64,000 nucleotides of DNA. It comes from Rhizobium mesoamericanum STM3625. GTDB taxonomy: Bacteria > Pseudomonadota > Alphaproteobacteria > Rhizobiales > Rhizobiaceae. Of the stretch, positions 38,871-46,291 are shown in pieces. The notes beneath the pieces were generated by a model, which saw only the letters and a program-made list of their open reading frames with translations, was not told the origin of the DNA and did not search any database. Positions within the stretch are counted from its first letter, which is position 1. Every line of letters starts with the position of its first letter. Made by a program: the position numbers and the translations under genes. Where the stretch lies: positions 1,720,753-1,784,752 of the forward strand of contig NZ_HF536772.1 in NCBI RefSeq assembly GCF_000312665.1, read 5' to 3'.

Positions 38871-38911
38871 TCAGAGTTGAGGAATGATCGCTATCAGAGT
38901 TGACGAATGAT
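38871..38911. repeat. Tandem duplication of a gene end
   Basis: An 18-base sequence (TCAGAGTTGAxGAATGAT) occurs at 38871-38888 and 38894-38911 with one mismatch. The second copy is the last codons and stop of the reverse-strand gene ending at 38894, so the stop region was copied once downstream. Confidence 0.7.
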
Positions 38912-39505
38912 CTCGCGCAGCTGCTCGTTGCGCGCGCCGAGCAGCAGCACGTTCTTGATGGCAATTTGCGGATCGTCGGTGCGGAAGAGCACCCCATTGC
39001 CCCGGACCGAGCGGTCGATCGTCATCTTCTCCGGTGTATGCTCGCCGGGCTTGATGGCGACGGCGAAGTACATGCGCGAGTACTTCACATCGATTTTGTG
39101 GAAGAAATTGTCGTTATCGCCGATGTCGGCATAGAAATTCGCGATGTAGAAGGCCCAGCTGACTTCCTCGTAACGGGCGAATTTCGTCCGGGACGCCGTC
39201 ACATGGCAATAGCCGAGATGCGGGCTGTCTTGCAGCGTGCGATGGAACAGCATCTTGGGAAACTGGATCGAGCGGTGGAAGCCATTGATATGCTGGTGCG
39301 TCTTGGCGCCCGCATTCTCGAGTTTGCGACCGGTCCTCTCGGCGACTTCGTCATGCGTGAGATAGCGCCGTTCCTCTGCGAGCCAGTGCGCCCGGGTTGT
39401 CCGTGTGATCTTTCCGGTACGCAGGAATTCCGAATGCGAAGCCACCGGCGCCGCGTTGCGGGCGTTGAGGCTGGTACTGGCGTCGAAATAGCGAAGCTTC
39501 GCCAT
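38894..39505 (-). CDS. Conserved rhizobial protein (DUF6656-like)
   Basis: A 203-aa soluble protein starting MAKLRYFDASTSLNARNAAP (ATG 39505; an ATG at 39520 is the alternative). The central part has NGFHRSIQFPKMLFHRTLQDSPHLGYCHVTASR and the end GVLFRTDDPQIAIKNVLLLGARNEQLREII. I recall this as DUF6656 from rhizobial annotations, without a known function; the label is from memory. A perfect TTAA-N7-TTAAC CtrA-type box sits 50 bases upstream, so cell-cycle control is possible. Confidence 0.78.
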   Translation of the reverse strand: MAKLRYFDASTSLNARNAAPVASHSEFLRTGKITRTTRAHWLAEERRYLTHDEVAERTGRKLENAGAKTHQHINGFHRSIQFPKMLFHRTLQDSPHLGYCHVTASRTKFARYEEVSWAFYIANFYADIGDNDNFFHKIDVKYSRMYFAVAIKPGEHTPEKMTIDRSVRGNGVLFRTDDPQIAIKNVLLLGARNEQLREIIRQL

Positions 39506-39554
39506 GGTGCGTATCCGCATGCGTGTCTAATATGGCAAGGATAGGCAATCATGC

Positions 39555-39571
39555 TTAATGGTGTGTTAACC
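39555..39571. promoter_or_regulatory. Perfect CtrA-type box
   Basis: TTAA-TGGTGTG-TTAACC matches the CtrA consensus TTAA-N7-TTAAC in every fixed position. It lies 50 bases upstream of the DUF6656-like gene. Binding is inferred. Confidence 0.55.
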
Positions 39572-39616
39572 GCAGCCTCCGTCGTAGGTTGGCAGGAGCC
39601 GGTCAATGTGGTCATG

Positions 39617-39628
39617 TCGCAATTGCGA
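39617..39628. promoter_or_regulatory. 12-base perfect palindrome, possible operator
   Basis: TCGCAATTGCGA reads the same on both strands. It could be a dimeric regulator's site for either divergent gene; no family is assigned. Confidence 0.3.
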
Positions 39629-39915
39629 TACCGCTGGCAGCGACGCCCTGAATTCCCCAGGCGTGAAGAGGTTGCGCGCATGCCGCAATCGACCTTGATT
39701 GCCAGGAAGGGGGATGGTTGAGGCGGAATGACACGTCTTATTCCGTGCTCCTTTGCCGGCTGTCGTCATTTTCGAAGCCGATGTCGCTTTACAACCAAAC
39801 GCCGCGCGCCGGCGGTGTTTAAATGCCTATCAAGAAAGTCTCCTGACGGAGAGGGAGCGAAGCTTCCGGCGGCTCTCGACTTCGATCGGCGGCCCCACCA
39901 TACGAGGATATGCAA

Positions 39916-41160
39916 ATGGATATTCGCAGCAACGTATTGCGGCAACTCAAGACCCGCCAGGAAGGCTTCAGTCTCGAGCAGCCATTCTATATCGACGAGG
40001 ATTACTTCAAGCTCGATATGGAAATGATCTATTATCGCGACTGGCTTTTCATGGGTCATGACTGCGAGCTGCCGAAGCCTGGCGCTTATTTCACCGTTCA
40101 GATCGGTGATTACCCCGTTGTGATCGTTCGCGGTCGCGACAACGTCATCCGCGCCTTCCACAACAGCTGTCGCCATCGCGGCTCGCGCGTTTGCACGAAG
40201 GAGCACGGCACCTCGGTACGCCTAGTCTGCCCCTACCATCAGTGGGCCTACGATCTCGATGGCAAGCTCGCTTTCGCTCGTCATATGGGGGACGACTTTG
40301 ATAAGAGCGGCTATGGCCTGAAGCCGGTTCATTGCGAGAGCTTCGGCGGCTACATCTTTATCTGTCTTGCCCAGAACGCGCCGGATTTCCAGCCGGTGCG
40401 CGACATGGCGGCTCCCTATATGCTGCCCCATCACCTGAGCGAGGCGAAGGTCGCCTTCCAGAGCACCATCATTGAAAAGGGCAACTGGAAGCTCGTCTGG
40501 GAAAACAACCGCGAGTGCTATCACTGCGCGGCCAACCATCCCGAGCTTTGCCGCACCTACCCGGAAGCGCCGAGCGTCACCGGTACCGATGGTGGCGCCG
40601 ACGATCCAGAAATATCAGGCCATTGGGCGCGCTGCGAGGCGGCCGGACTGCCAAGCAAATTCCAGATATCGCCCGATGGTCAGTTCCGAACGGCTCGCAT
40701 GCCATTGATTGAGGATGCAGAGAGCTACACCATGTCCGGCAAGCGCGCTGTCCAGCGACCTCTCTCGGAAGACGTGACGATCGATCGCATCGGTACCATG
40801 CTCTTGTTCCATTACCCGACGACGTGGAACCACATTCTTGGCGATCATGCGATTTCCTTCCGCGTGCTGCCGCTGAGCGCCAATGAAACGGCAGTCACGA
40901 CGAAGTGGCTTGTCCACAAGGATGCAGTCGAGGGCGTCGATTACGACCTCGCCGAACTCACGCACGTGTGGACCGAAACCAACGATCAGGACCGTCGCAT
41001 CGTCGAGGAGAACGCGTTCGGCATCCATTCGCCGGCCTACGAGCCCGGCCCCTATTCGATGCTGCACGAGGGCGGTGTCATGCAGTTCCTCGAATGGTAC
41101 TCAAACTTCATGGTCAATCGCCTGCAGGGTGACCAGGCGAAGCTTTCCGTCGTCGCTTGA
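39916..41160 (+). CDS. Rieske oxygenase alpha subunit, GbcA/stachydrine-demethylase-like
   Basis: A 414-aa Rieske non-heme iron oxygenase. The 2Fe-2S ligands are Cys85/His87 (CRHRGS) and Cys105/His108 (CPYHQW). The mononuclear iron site is in ENNRECYHCAANHPEL, with His203 and His208; a distal Asp (DYDLAELTHVW / NDQD region) should complete it. The NNRECYHC context resembles GbcA (glycine betaine N-demethylation) and the related stachydrine demethylase. No ferredoxin reductase partner (GbcB) is nearby, so electrons must come from elsewhere. The ATG at 39916 has a GAGG nine bases upstream, better than the ATG at 39910. A terminator follows. Confidence 0.92.
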   Translation: MDIRSNVLRQLKTRQEGFSLEQPFYIDEDYFKLDMEMIYYRDWLFMGHDCELPKPGAYFTVQIGDYPVVIVRGRDNVIRAFHNSCRHRGSRVCTKEHGTSVRLVCPYHQWAYDLDGKLAFARHMGDDFDKSGYGLKPVHCESFGGYIFICLAQNAPDFQPVRDMAAPYMLPHHLSEAKVAFQSTIIEKGNWKLVWENNRECYHCAANHPELCRTYPEAPSVTGTDGGADDPEISGHWARCEAAGLPSKFQISPDGQFRTARMPLIEDAESYTMSGKRAVQRPLSEDVTIDRIGTMLLFHYPTTWNHILGDHAISFRVLPLSANETAVTTKWLVHKDAVEGVDYDLAELTHVWTETNDQDRRIVEENAFGIHSPAYEPGPYSMLHEGGVMQFLEWYSNFMVNRLQGDQAKLSVVA

Positions 41161-41183
41161 CCTGAGAAAGTTGTCTCCCGAGT

Positions 41184-41221
41184 GACCTCGTCTCCTAGAG
41201 AGGCGGGGTCTTCTCTTTTTT
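41184..41221 (+). terminator. Intrinsic terminator of the Rieske oxygenase gene
   Basis: GACCTCGTCTC pairs with GAGGCGGGGTC (two G-U pairs) around a five-base loop, followed by TTCTCTTTTTT. Confidence 0.85.
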
Positions 41222-41420
41222 GGGTTGGGTTTGTCAAGCAAGGAACATTCTCTCCGAGGCTGCAAGGTGCGGCGTCGGTTGTTGTCTTGATGGTTGACGA
41301 ATAACGGTTTTTTGAGCCCCGGGAGATGATGGGTGCCCGCCAGGGGTCTAGCTTCTCTTCGAAGTCGGCGCGCGACCGCTTCATGATCGGGTCGGATGGA
41401 GAGTCACCTCCATCTTTTTT
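41222..41420 (+). ncRNA. Candidate small RNA 1
   Basis: There is no coding gene on the plus strand here, yet at 41395-41420 GATGGAG pairs with CTCCATC around a six-base loop and is followed by six Ts, a standard intrinsic terminator. Its presence 200 bases after the previous terminator implies a separate transcript. The 5' end is unknown; an A/T-rich patch lies near 41290-41320. No RNA family recognised. Confidence 0.35.
41395..41420 (+). terminator. Intrinsic terminator without an upstream gene
   Basis: Perfect seven-bp stem (GATGGAG/CTCCATC), six-base loop and T6 tail on the plus strand. The flanking protein genes end elsewhere, so it belongs to an unlisted transcript or is a fallback terminator. 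Confidence 0.7.
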
Positions 41421-41560
41421 CCGAAACTGCCAGCCTGAGCTGACGTCCAGCCCCGCCTCGGGAGTACCTGCCCACTCGTCCCCTGAACGGGACGGCGACC
41501 GATATCCCGCTACTTCAGTGCAGGGAGGCCGCTGCGGGCCTCTATCATCCGATCTTTTTT
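41421..41560 (+). ncRNA. Candidate small RNA 2
   Basis: A second G/C-rich stretch with stems such as GTCCC/GGGAC near 41478-41495 ends in the hairpin GAGGCC/GGCCTC (41525-41542) with six Ts at 41555-41560. No gene precedes it. It could be a second small RNA in tandem with the first or a longer read-through form. Confidence 0.28.
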
Positions 41561-41572
41561 GAGGAAAGCGCC

Positions 41573-42565
41573 TCAGAAGTCCCGACGGGTACGGACCACT
41601 GCACTCTGCGGGATCGAGGAGGTAACGATAGCGTCCGTGGCAATGGCGGCGGTATTCACGGTCCCCGGCCTTGCGTGCGGTTCCATCTCGATCTTGGCGA
41701 GAATGAGCGGCGGGTCGGGTTCGCGGGCCGGCAGAAGGGTGCCCCGAGCCCATACCCTTACCAGTTCCGCTCGGCTCATGGGTGCGACATTGACATCGAT
41801 ATCGGTCAGGGTGCCGGGCACCCGGTACGGGCAGTGGCGCTTGCTGCAGTTCGCGCCGGACGAGAACTGCCACATTAGGTAGTTGTCCCAGTTTCCCATC
41901 GGGAATACGCCCTTCACGTCGGGCTTGTACCGCGCATACCAGATCGGCAGTCGTGCCAGCACAGGATAGTCCTTGCGGTAGGCGGCGATGTATCGGGCGG
42001 TGTTATGATTGGTATAAAGAACCGGGTAACGTCCGGTTCTCGCCCTGATATGGCCCACGAATATTTGCGCGTCCTCCAACGACATGAATTTTTCGGGATC
42101 GATCCCCTCGAGATCGAGGATCATCATCTCGTCGTTCTTGGGGTCGGCGTATTCAAGGAAATGGTTGGCCTGGTCGACAGGATTGCCGGGGCGTGCGAGG
42201 TGATAGGAGCCCCATAGGAGTCCCGCCGCTCGCGCCACGAGTCGGCGCGTCTGAAAGAGCTCGCGGCTCACCGCATACTTCCGCCACATGGTCTTGCAAT
42301 GCGCGACCGTGTCTCCTGCATGGTCGCCGGTGCAAGAGTAGCTCTCCGGGAGTCCGTCGGAAGCTTTCGAAATAAAGGCGGCGATTCGTTTGTCTGAGAG
42401 TAGGGAATCCCAATCGATCGTGTTCAGTTCGTACGCATCGATGATGAGCGCATTGTTGGGGTTCTTCCAGGGAAGGATGTCGTTGGCCGCGGCCTGAACC
42501 GGCGCTCCCATGGCAAGCGCCGGAACCACTACACGAAGCAGAAGATTTCTCCAGGATTGCCTCAT
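41573..42565 (-). CDS. GH25 family muramidase-like secreted protein
   Basis: A 330-aa protein with a signal peptide (LLLRVVVPALAMGAPVQA, cut near AAA-ND). The domain is a GH25 lysozyme: the strand LIIDAYELNTIDWDSL, FISKASDGLP, GSYHLARPGNPVDQANHFL, MILDLEGIDP (catalytic acid pair in DLEG), VLYTNHNTARYIAA and the C-terminal MWQFSS. GH25 enzymes cut peptidoglycan between MurNAc and GlcNAc. The four cysteines suggest disulfides in the periplasm. A perfect CtrA-type box lies 25 bases before the ATG, which would tie wall remodelling to the cell cycle. Confidence 0.9.
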   Translation of the reverse strand: MRQSWRNLLLRVVVPALAMGAPVQAAANDILPWKNPNNALIIDAYELNTIDWDSLLSDKRIAAFISKASDGLPESYSCTGDHAGDTVAHCKTMWRKYAVSRELFQTRRLVARAAGLLWGSYHLARPGNPVDQANHFLEYADPKNDEMMILDLEGIDPEKFMSLEDAQIFVGHIRARTGRYPVLYTNHNTARYIAAYRKDYPVLARLPIWYARYKPDVKGVFPMGNWDNYLMWQFSSGANCSKRHCPYRVPGTLTDIDVNVAPMSRAELVRVWARGTLLPAREPDPPLILAKIEMEPHARPGTVNTAAIATDAIVTSSIPQSAVVRTRRDF

Positions 42566-42589
42566 GGAATGAGCGTGGTGAAAGGCGGT

Positions 42590-42604
42590 TAAAGTCCAGT
42601 TAAT
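42590..42604. promoter_or_regulatory. Perfect CtrA-type box upstream of the GH25 gene
   Basis: TTAA-AGTCCAG-TTAA matches the CtrA consensus TTAA-N7-TTAA in all eight fixed positions, 25 bases upstream of the GH25 start and 38 bases before the BA14K-like gene on the other strand. Confidence 0.55.
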
Positions 42605-42641
42605 TCGCGATCACTTAAGAACAGAAAGTCGCGCCAACCAT

Positions 42642-43234
42642 ATGAAAACGGGTCATCGGAACGTTTTCACAGTCTTAGGCCTTATCGTGCGCGAATTCCA
42701 ACCTGGACGTGGAGAGGCCATAACTGATTTTTTTAAGAAGATAGCGATCGCTGCCGTTTCTTTCGTCGCGCTCGCAATTGGCTATATGCCCTCGCAGGCG
42801 GAGCAGATGCCTGTGTCGCCGAAGGTAGAACAATCTGGCGACATCCTGAACGTACAGTACTGCCGTGGCCCTTGTTGTCGTTCCGGATACCGGCCGGGCT
42901 ACTGTCCCGGTTATCGCGCCGGTTACTATCCACGTTATCGCCAAGCCTACCGCCTGGCTGGTATGGTGGCTATCGCGGTTATTCCTATTATCGAAGCGGT
43001 TGCCGCTACTACAACGGATACTGGTTCCCGCTTGCTGCCTTTGGTGCCGGTTCGGTGATCGGGAGTGCGATCGCCTCGCAGCCGACCTATGTCGCTCCTG
43101 CGCCGGTGCCCACGCGGGCATCGGGCCACGTGGCGTGGTGCCAAGCGCGACGCCATCGTTCCTATCGGATCTATGACAATCCCTTCCAGCCATACAATGG
43201 CCCACGTCAGCCGTGCGTTTCACCGTACTATTGA
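42642..43234 (+). pseudogene. Frameshifted BA14K-family gene
   Basis: Two overlapping reading frames together give one BA14K-type (lectin-like) protein. The first (from ATG 42642) has a signal peptide-like [22 protein letters not shown] and then [21 protein letters not shown]; the second carries [14 protein letters not shown] and the family hallmark [30 protein letters not shown] near the C-terminus. Joining them needs one extra base near 42953-42954, so a C has probably been lost (CGCCTGGCTGG for an expected CGCCCTGGCTGG). A true start before KKIAIAAV is not obvious either: no ATG is in frame after a GGAG at about 42710. A sequencing error cannot be excluded. Confidence 0.72.
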
Positions 43235-43258
43235 ATGACACAGGCTCGCATTTCAGGG

Positions 43259-43280
43259 CCCGGCAGCAACGCCGGGTCTT
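43259..43280 (+). terminator. Weak hairpin after the BA14K-like gene
   Basis: CCCGGC pairs with GCCGGG around AGCAAC, followed by TCTTCT. It lies between two convergent genes. Confidence 0.4.
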
Positions 43281-43286
43281 CTACAT

Positions 43287-44282
43287 TCAAAGAATGCGAA
43301 CGCGTTTCAGTAGCCACCATGCTAGCAGGATAGACGCAATGATGAGGGCCACGGCGTATTCCGTGCCACCGCTGCCTTCGGCAAAAGGTAGGTTGGTGGT
43401 GTTCATGCCGAAGAAACCCGTCACCAGGGTTGGCGGCAGCAGGAACGCCGTCATGATCGACAGTATGTAGAGATGGCGGTTCGTCTCAGAAGACAGTTTC
43501 GAATCGATCTCTTCATGCAGCAAACGCGCTCGATCCTGTAGTGCATAGATATCGTGATCGACGGTTTCGAGGCGGCTCGTCAGTCGTGCGGCAACATCAT
43601 CGAAGCCGAAGGGCATTTCGTCATCATGCGAGGCGGCGGCGCGACGCATCAGGGCCAACACGGTTCTCAGGTGCCGGTGCAATCTGACGACCGTGCGTCG
43701 GACCGGCGCCAACCGCCGACGCTCGTCGCGTGGCGAGTTGTCGTAGACGAAGTCCTCGATAACGTTGAGCTCATCCGTCATTTCCATGACGATGGAGATC
43801 AGGGTTCGCTGGAACTCGATCACCAGGATCTCGAATAGGTCGACGGGCCGTTCGAATTTTGCCGGGTTCTTTTCCAGAAGTGCGCGAGCACGTTCGATGC
43901 TGCGGAGTGGCTGCAGCCGCGTCGTGATGATGAAGCGATCCGATATCGCAAAGTGCAGCCAGCCGAGATCGGCGGTCTCGTGATCGAACTCCCGCTGGCA
44001 ATCGACAAGTGTGCCGTAGAGCATCTGTTCGTCGACAGTCATCGCGGCATGCGTGTCGCGGGTGATCAAGGCTGCCTTGGCATCGTCGTTCAAGCCCTCA
44101 ATGCTGTCGAGCAGACCGGGAACGCGGGCATCGGCAAGGTTGAGATGCAGCCAGTAAAAGCCGCCGCCATTGGTCAGCTCGGCCTGTGGCGCGCTGTTTG
44201 GGAGGCGTATTGCCTTGCCGCCCTCTGGCGGAAAGCGGTATGCCCACACGAGTCCGGGAATATTGGCGGGCAAAGTATCCAT
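43287..44282 (-). CDS. CorA-family divalent cation transporter (ZntB type)
   Basis: A 331-aa CorA/ZntB-type channel. The long N-terminal cytoplasmic domain has helices ending in LHEEIDSKLSSETNRHLYILSIMTAFLLPPTLVTGFFGMN, where GMN is the pore signature loop; two transmembrane helices close the protein. The group covers Mg2+ importers and Zn2+ exporters or importers, and the sequence does not decide between them. The start at 44282 (MDTLPANIPG) is chosen over 44360 on homologous protein length. A perfect TAATGCA-N5-TGCATTA palindrome lies 79 bases upstream, so it may be metal-regulated. Confidence 0.88.
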   Translation of the reverse strand: MDTLPANIPGLVWAYRFPPEGGKAIRLPNSAPQAELTNGGGFYWLHLNLADARVPGLLDSIEGLNDDAKAALITRDTHAAMTVDEQMLYGTLVDCQREFDHETADLGWLHFAISDRFIITTRLQPLRSIERARALLEKNPAKFERPVDLFEILVIEFQRTLISIVMEMTDELNVIEDFVYDNSPRDERRRLAPVRRTVVRLHRHLRTVLALMRRAAASHDDEMPFGFDDVAARLTSRLETVDHDIYALQDRARLLHEEIDSKLSSETNRHLYILSIMTAFLLPPTLVTGFFGMNTTNLPFAEGSGGTEYAVALIIASILLAWWLLKRVRIL

Positions 44283-44360
44283 TGGTACGCCGGTCCTCTT
44301 TGCGATCGCGGTCAGTGTCCATAGAGATTTTCTATGACGGTTGTTTGTGCAAGTGCGCAA

Positions 44361-44379
44361 TAATGCAGGGCATGCATTA
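44361..44379. promoter_or_regulatory. Perfect inverted repeat between divergent genes
   Basis: TAATGCA-N5-TGCATTA is a perfect seven-base inverted repeat, 79 bases upstream of the CorA-type gene and 125 bases upstream of the acyl-CoA dehydrogenase gene. It has the look of a dimeric operator; the regulator is not identified. Confidence 0.5.
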
Positions 44380-44413
44380 CTATCCCGTGCATTGTGTCTC
44401 GGAAAGTTTGAAA

Positions 44414-44429
44414 TTGACGTTTACGTAAA
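44414..44429 (+). promoter_or_regulatory. LiuR-like MerR-family operator candidate
   Basis: TTGACGTTTACGTAAA is an imperfect 16-base palindrome with two ACGT cores. It resembles, from memory, the motif reported for LiuR-type MerR regulators of acyl-CoA and branched-chain breakdown genes. It sits 75 bases before the acyl-CoA dehydrogenase gene. Confidence 0.45.
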
Positions 44430-44503
44430 AATCAATTAGCTCTGCGCCTGGAGGTGCCGGAGGGCGTTGCCGCTCGACGGTCTGCAATACGAGGAGATCA
44501 CTG

Positions 44504-46282
44504 ATGTACAAGGCGCCCGTCGAGGAGATTGCGTTCACCCTGAAGCATGTTGCCGGCTTGGGGAGTGCAATAGAGGCAGGCTTGTTGGGCGATCTCGGCG
44601 AAGATCTCGTCGATGCCATCCTTCATGAAGCGGGACGATTCGCCACGGATGAAGTGGCACCGCTTGCCGAGACTGGCGACCGTCAGGGTTCGCGCCTCGT
44701 TGATGGTAAGGTGGTGACGCCGGATGGTTGGCGGGACCTGTATCAGAAATGGATCGCTGGCGGCTGGAACGGCCTGACGGCGCCGGAGGGGTTCGGCGGT
44801 CAGGGGCTGCCGCACATGCTGAACGTAGCGGCGCTCGAAATGTGGAACTCCGGATCGATGGCGTTCGCGCTCTGCCCGACGTTGACCATGGGAGCGATCG
44901 AAGCGATCAACAGTCACGGCTCCGGCGACCTCAAGAATACCTACCTCTCGAAGCTTGTCTCCGGTGAATGGACAGGTACGATGAACCTGACCGAGCCGCA
45001 TGCCGGCTCCGACCTCGGTGTGCTCAAGACGCGGGCGGAACGCCGGGATGACGGCAGCTACCGCATCTTCGGCCAGAAGATCTTTATCACCTGGGGCGAG
45101 CACGACGCCGCTGATAACATCGTTCACCTGGTTCTCGCCCGTCTTCCGGATGCGCCGGCCGGAACGCGCGGCATCTCCCTGTTTCTCGTGCCGAAGTTTC
45201 TCGTCAATCCCGACGGATCACTCGGCGCTCGCAACGATCTCTTTGCGCATTCGCTGGAGCACAAGCTCGGCATCCACGGCTCGCCAACCTGCACGATGAT
45301 CTATGGCGACGGTAGGTTCGGCTCCGAGAAGGGCGCCATCGGCTGGCTTGTCGGCGAAGAGAACAAGGGCCTCGCCTGCATGTTCACGATGATGAACAAC
45401 GCTCGCCTTGCCGTCGGCATGCAGGGCGTGGCCGTTGCCGAAGCGGCAACGCAGAAGGCCACCGCCTATGCGAAAGAGCGTACTCAGGGGAGGGCACCGG
45501 GCTGGACGGGCGGCGGCATGAGCCCGATCATCGAACATCCCGATGTTATTCGGACGCTTCTAACGATGAAGGCGCTGACTCAGGGCGCGCGCGCGATTTC
45601 CTACGCCTGCGCCCATGCCATCGACATGTCGCATCGTGCTTCGGACCGCAAACAGCATTGGCAGGAGCGCGCTGCCTTGCTGACTCCGATCGCCAAGTCC
45701 TTTTCCACCGATGTCGGCGTCGACGTTGCCTCGCTCGGCATTCAGGTCCATGGCGGCATGGGCTTCATCGAGGAAACGGGGGCGGCGCGCTACCTGCGCG
45801 ATGCGCGCATTGCGCCGATTTACGAGGGAACGAACGGCATTCAGGCAATCGATCTCGTCACCCGCAAATTGACGCTCTCGAACGGAGAGCAGGTGCACGC
45901 CTTCCTCGCCGAATTGAAGCAGATCGCCGATGAGGTTCGCCATACCAACCTGGACGGCTTCAGCGCGACGGCGAACCGACTCGATGCCGCCATAACGGAC
46001 CTTGGTGAAGCGACCGATTGGCTGCTGGCGCAGGTTCGCGAGGGCAAGGTCGCAGAGGCGCTGGCCGGCGCGACGCCATATCAACGGATGTTCGGCCTTG
46101 TTCTGACCGGTTGCTACCTGGCGAAGGGCGGGTTCGCTCAGGCGCTAGATGGTGGCGCCGAAGGGCGCATCGCGCTTTGCCGCTTTGCTGCAGAAAACCT
46201 TCTTTCGGAAGTAACGGCGCTGAAAGACCGCGTCATCAATGGTGCGGCAAGCTTAGCGGCCGCAAAAGCCATTCTTGCCTAA
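44504..46282 (+). CDS. Acyl-CoA dehydrogenase (DmdC-like, long form)
   Basis: A 592-aa flavoprotein of the long acyl-CoA dehydrogenase group to which DmdC (methylmercaptopropionyl-CoA dehydrogenase) belongs. Motifs are GTMNLTEPHAGSDLG and IFGQKIFITWGEHD (FAD/substrate), IYEGTNGIQAIDLVTRKL (expected catalytic Glu) and HGGMGFIEETGAARYLRDARI. The extra C-terminal domain of this group is present. It oxidises an acyl-CoA, giving electrons to electron-transfer flavoprotein. The exact acyl group is unknown; medium-chain or branched fatty acids are likely. A hydratase gene follows nine bases later. Confidence 0.92.
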   Translation: MYKAPVEEIAFTLKHVAGLGSAIEAGLLGDLGEDLVDAILHEAGRFATDEVAPLAETGDRQGSRLVDGKVVTPDGWRDLYQKWIAGGWNGLTAPEGFGGQGLPHMLNVAALEMWNSGSMAFALCPTLTMGAIEAINSHGSGDLKNTYLSKLVSGEWTGTMNLTEPHAGSDLGVLKTRAERRDDGSYRIFGQKIFITWGEHDAADNIVHLVLARLPDAPAGTRGISLFLVPKFLVNPDGSLGARNDLFAHSLEHKLGIHGSPTCTMIYGDGRFGSEKGAIGWLVGEENKGLACMFTMMNNARLAVGMQGVAVAEAATQKATAYAKERTQGRAPGWTGGGMSPIIEHPDVIRTLLTMKALTQGARAISYACAHAIDMSHRASDRKQHWQERAALLTPIAKSFSTDVGVDVASLGIQVHGGMGFIEETGAARYLRDARIAPIYEGTNGIQAIDLVTRKLTLSNGEQVHAFLAELKQIADEVRHTNLDGFSATANRLDAAITDLGEATDWLLAQVREGKVAEALAGATPYQRMFGLVLTGCYLAKGGFAQALDGGAEGRIALCRFAAENLLSEVTALKDRVINGAASLAAAKAILA

Positions 46283-46291
46283 GGAACCACC

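Larger units (their letters stand above)
39506..39915. other. Divergent intergenic region (410 bases)
   Basis: No gene is seen. It holds the CtrA-type box at 39555-39570 and a perfect 12-base palindrome, TCGCAATTGCGA, at 39617-39628. It separates the DUF6656-like gene (reverse) from the Rieske oxygenase gene (forward). Confidence 0.6.

Noticed and set aside
41052..41873. A 273-codon minus-strand frame across the oxygenase end and the candidate small RNAs
   Set aside because: It overlaps the GH25 gene and the oxygenase gene in other frames and shows no domain.
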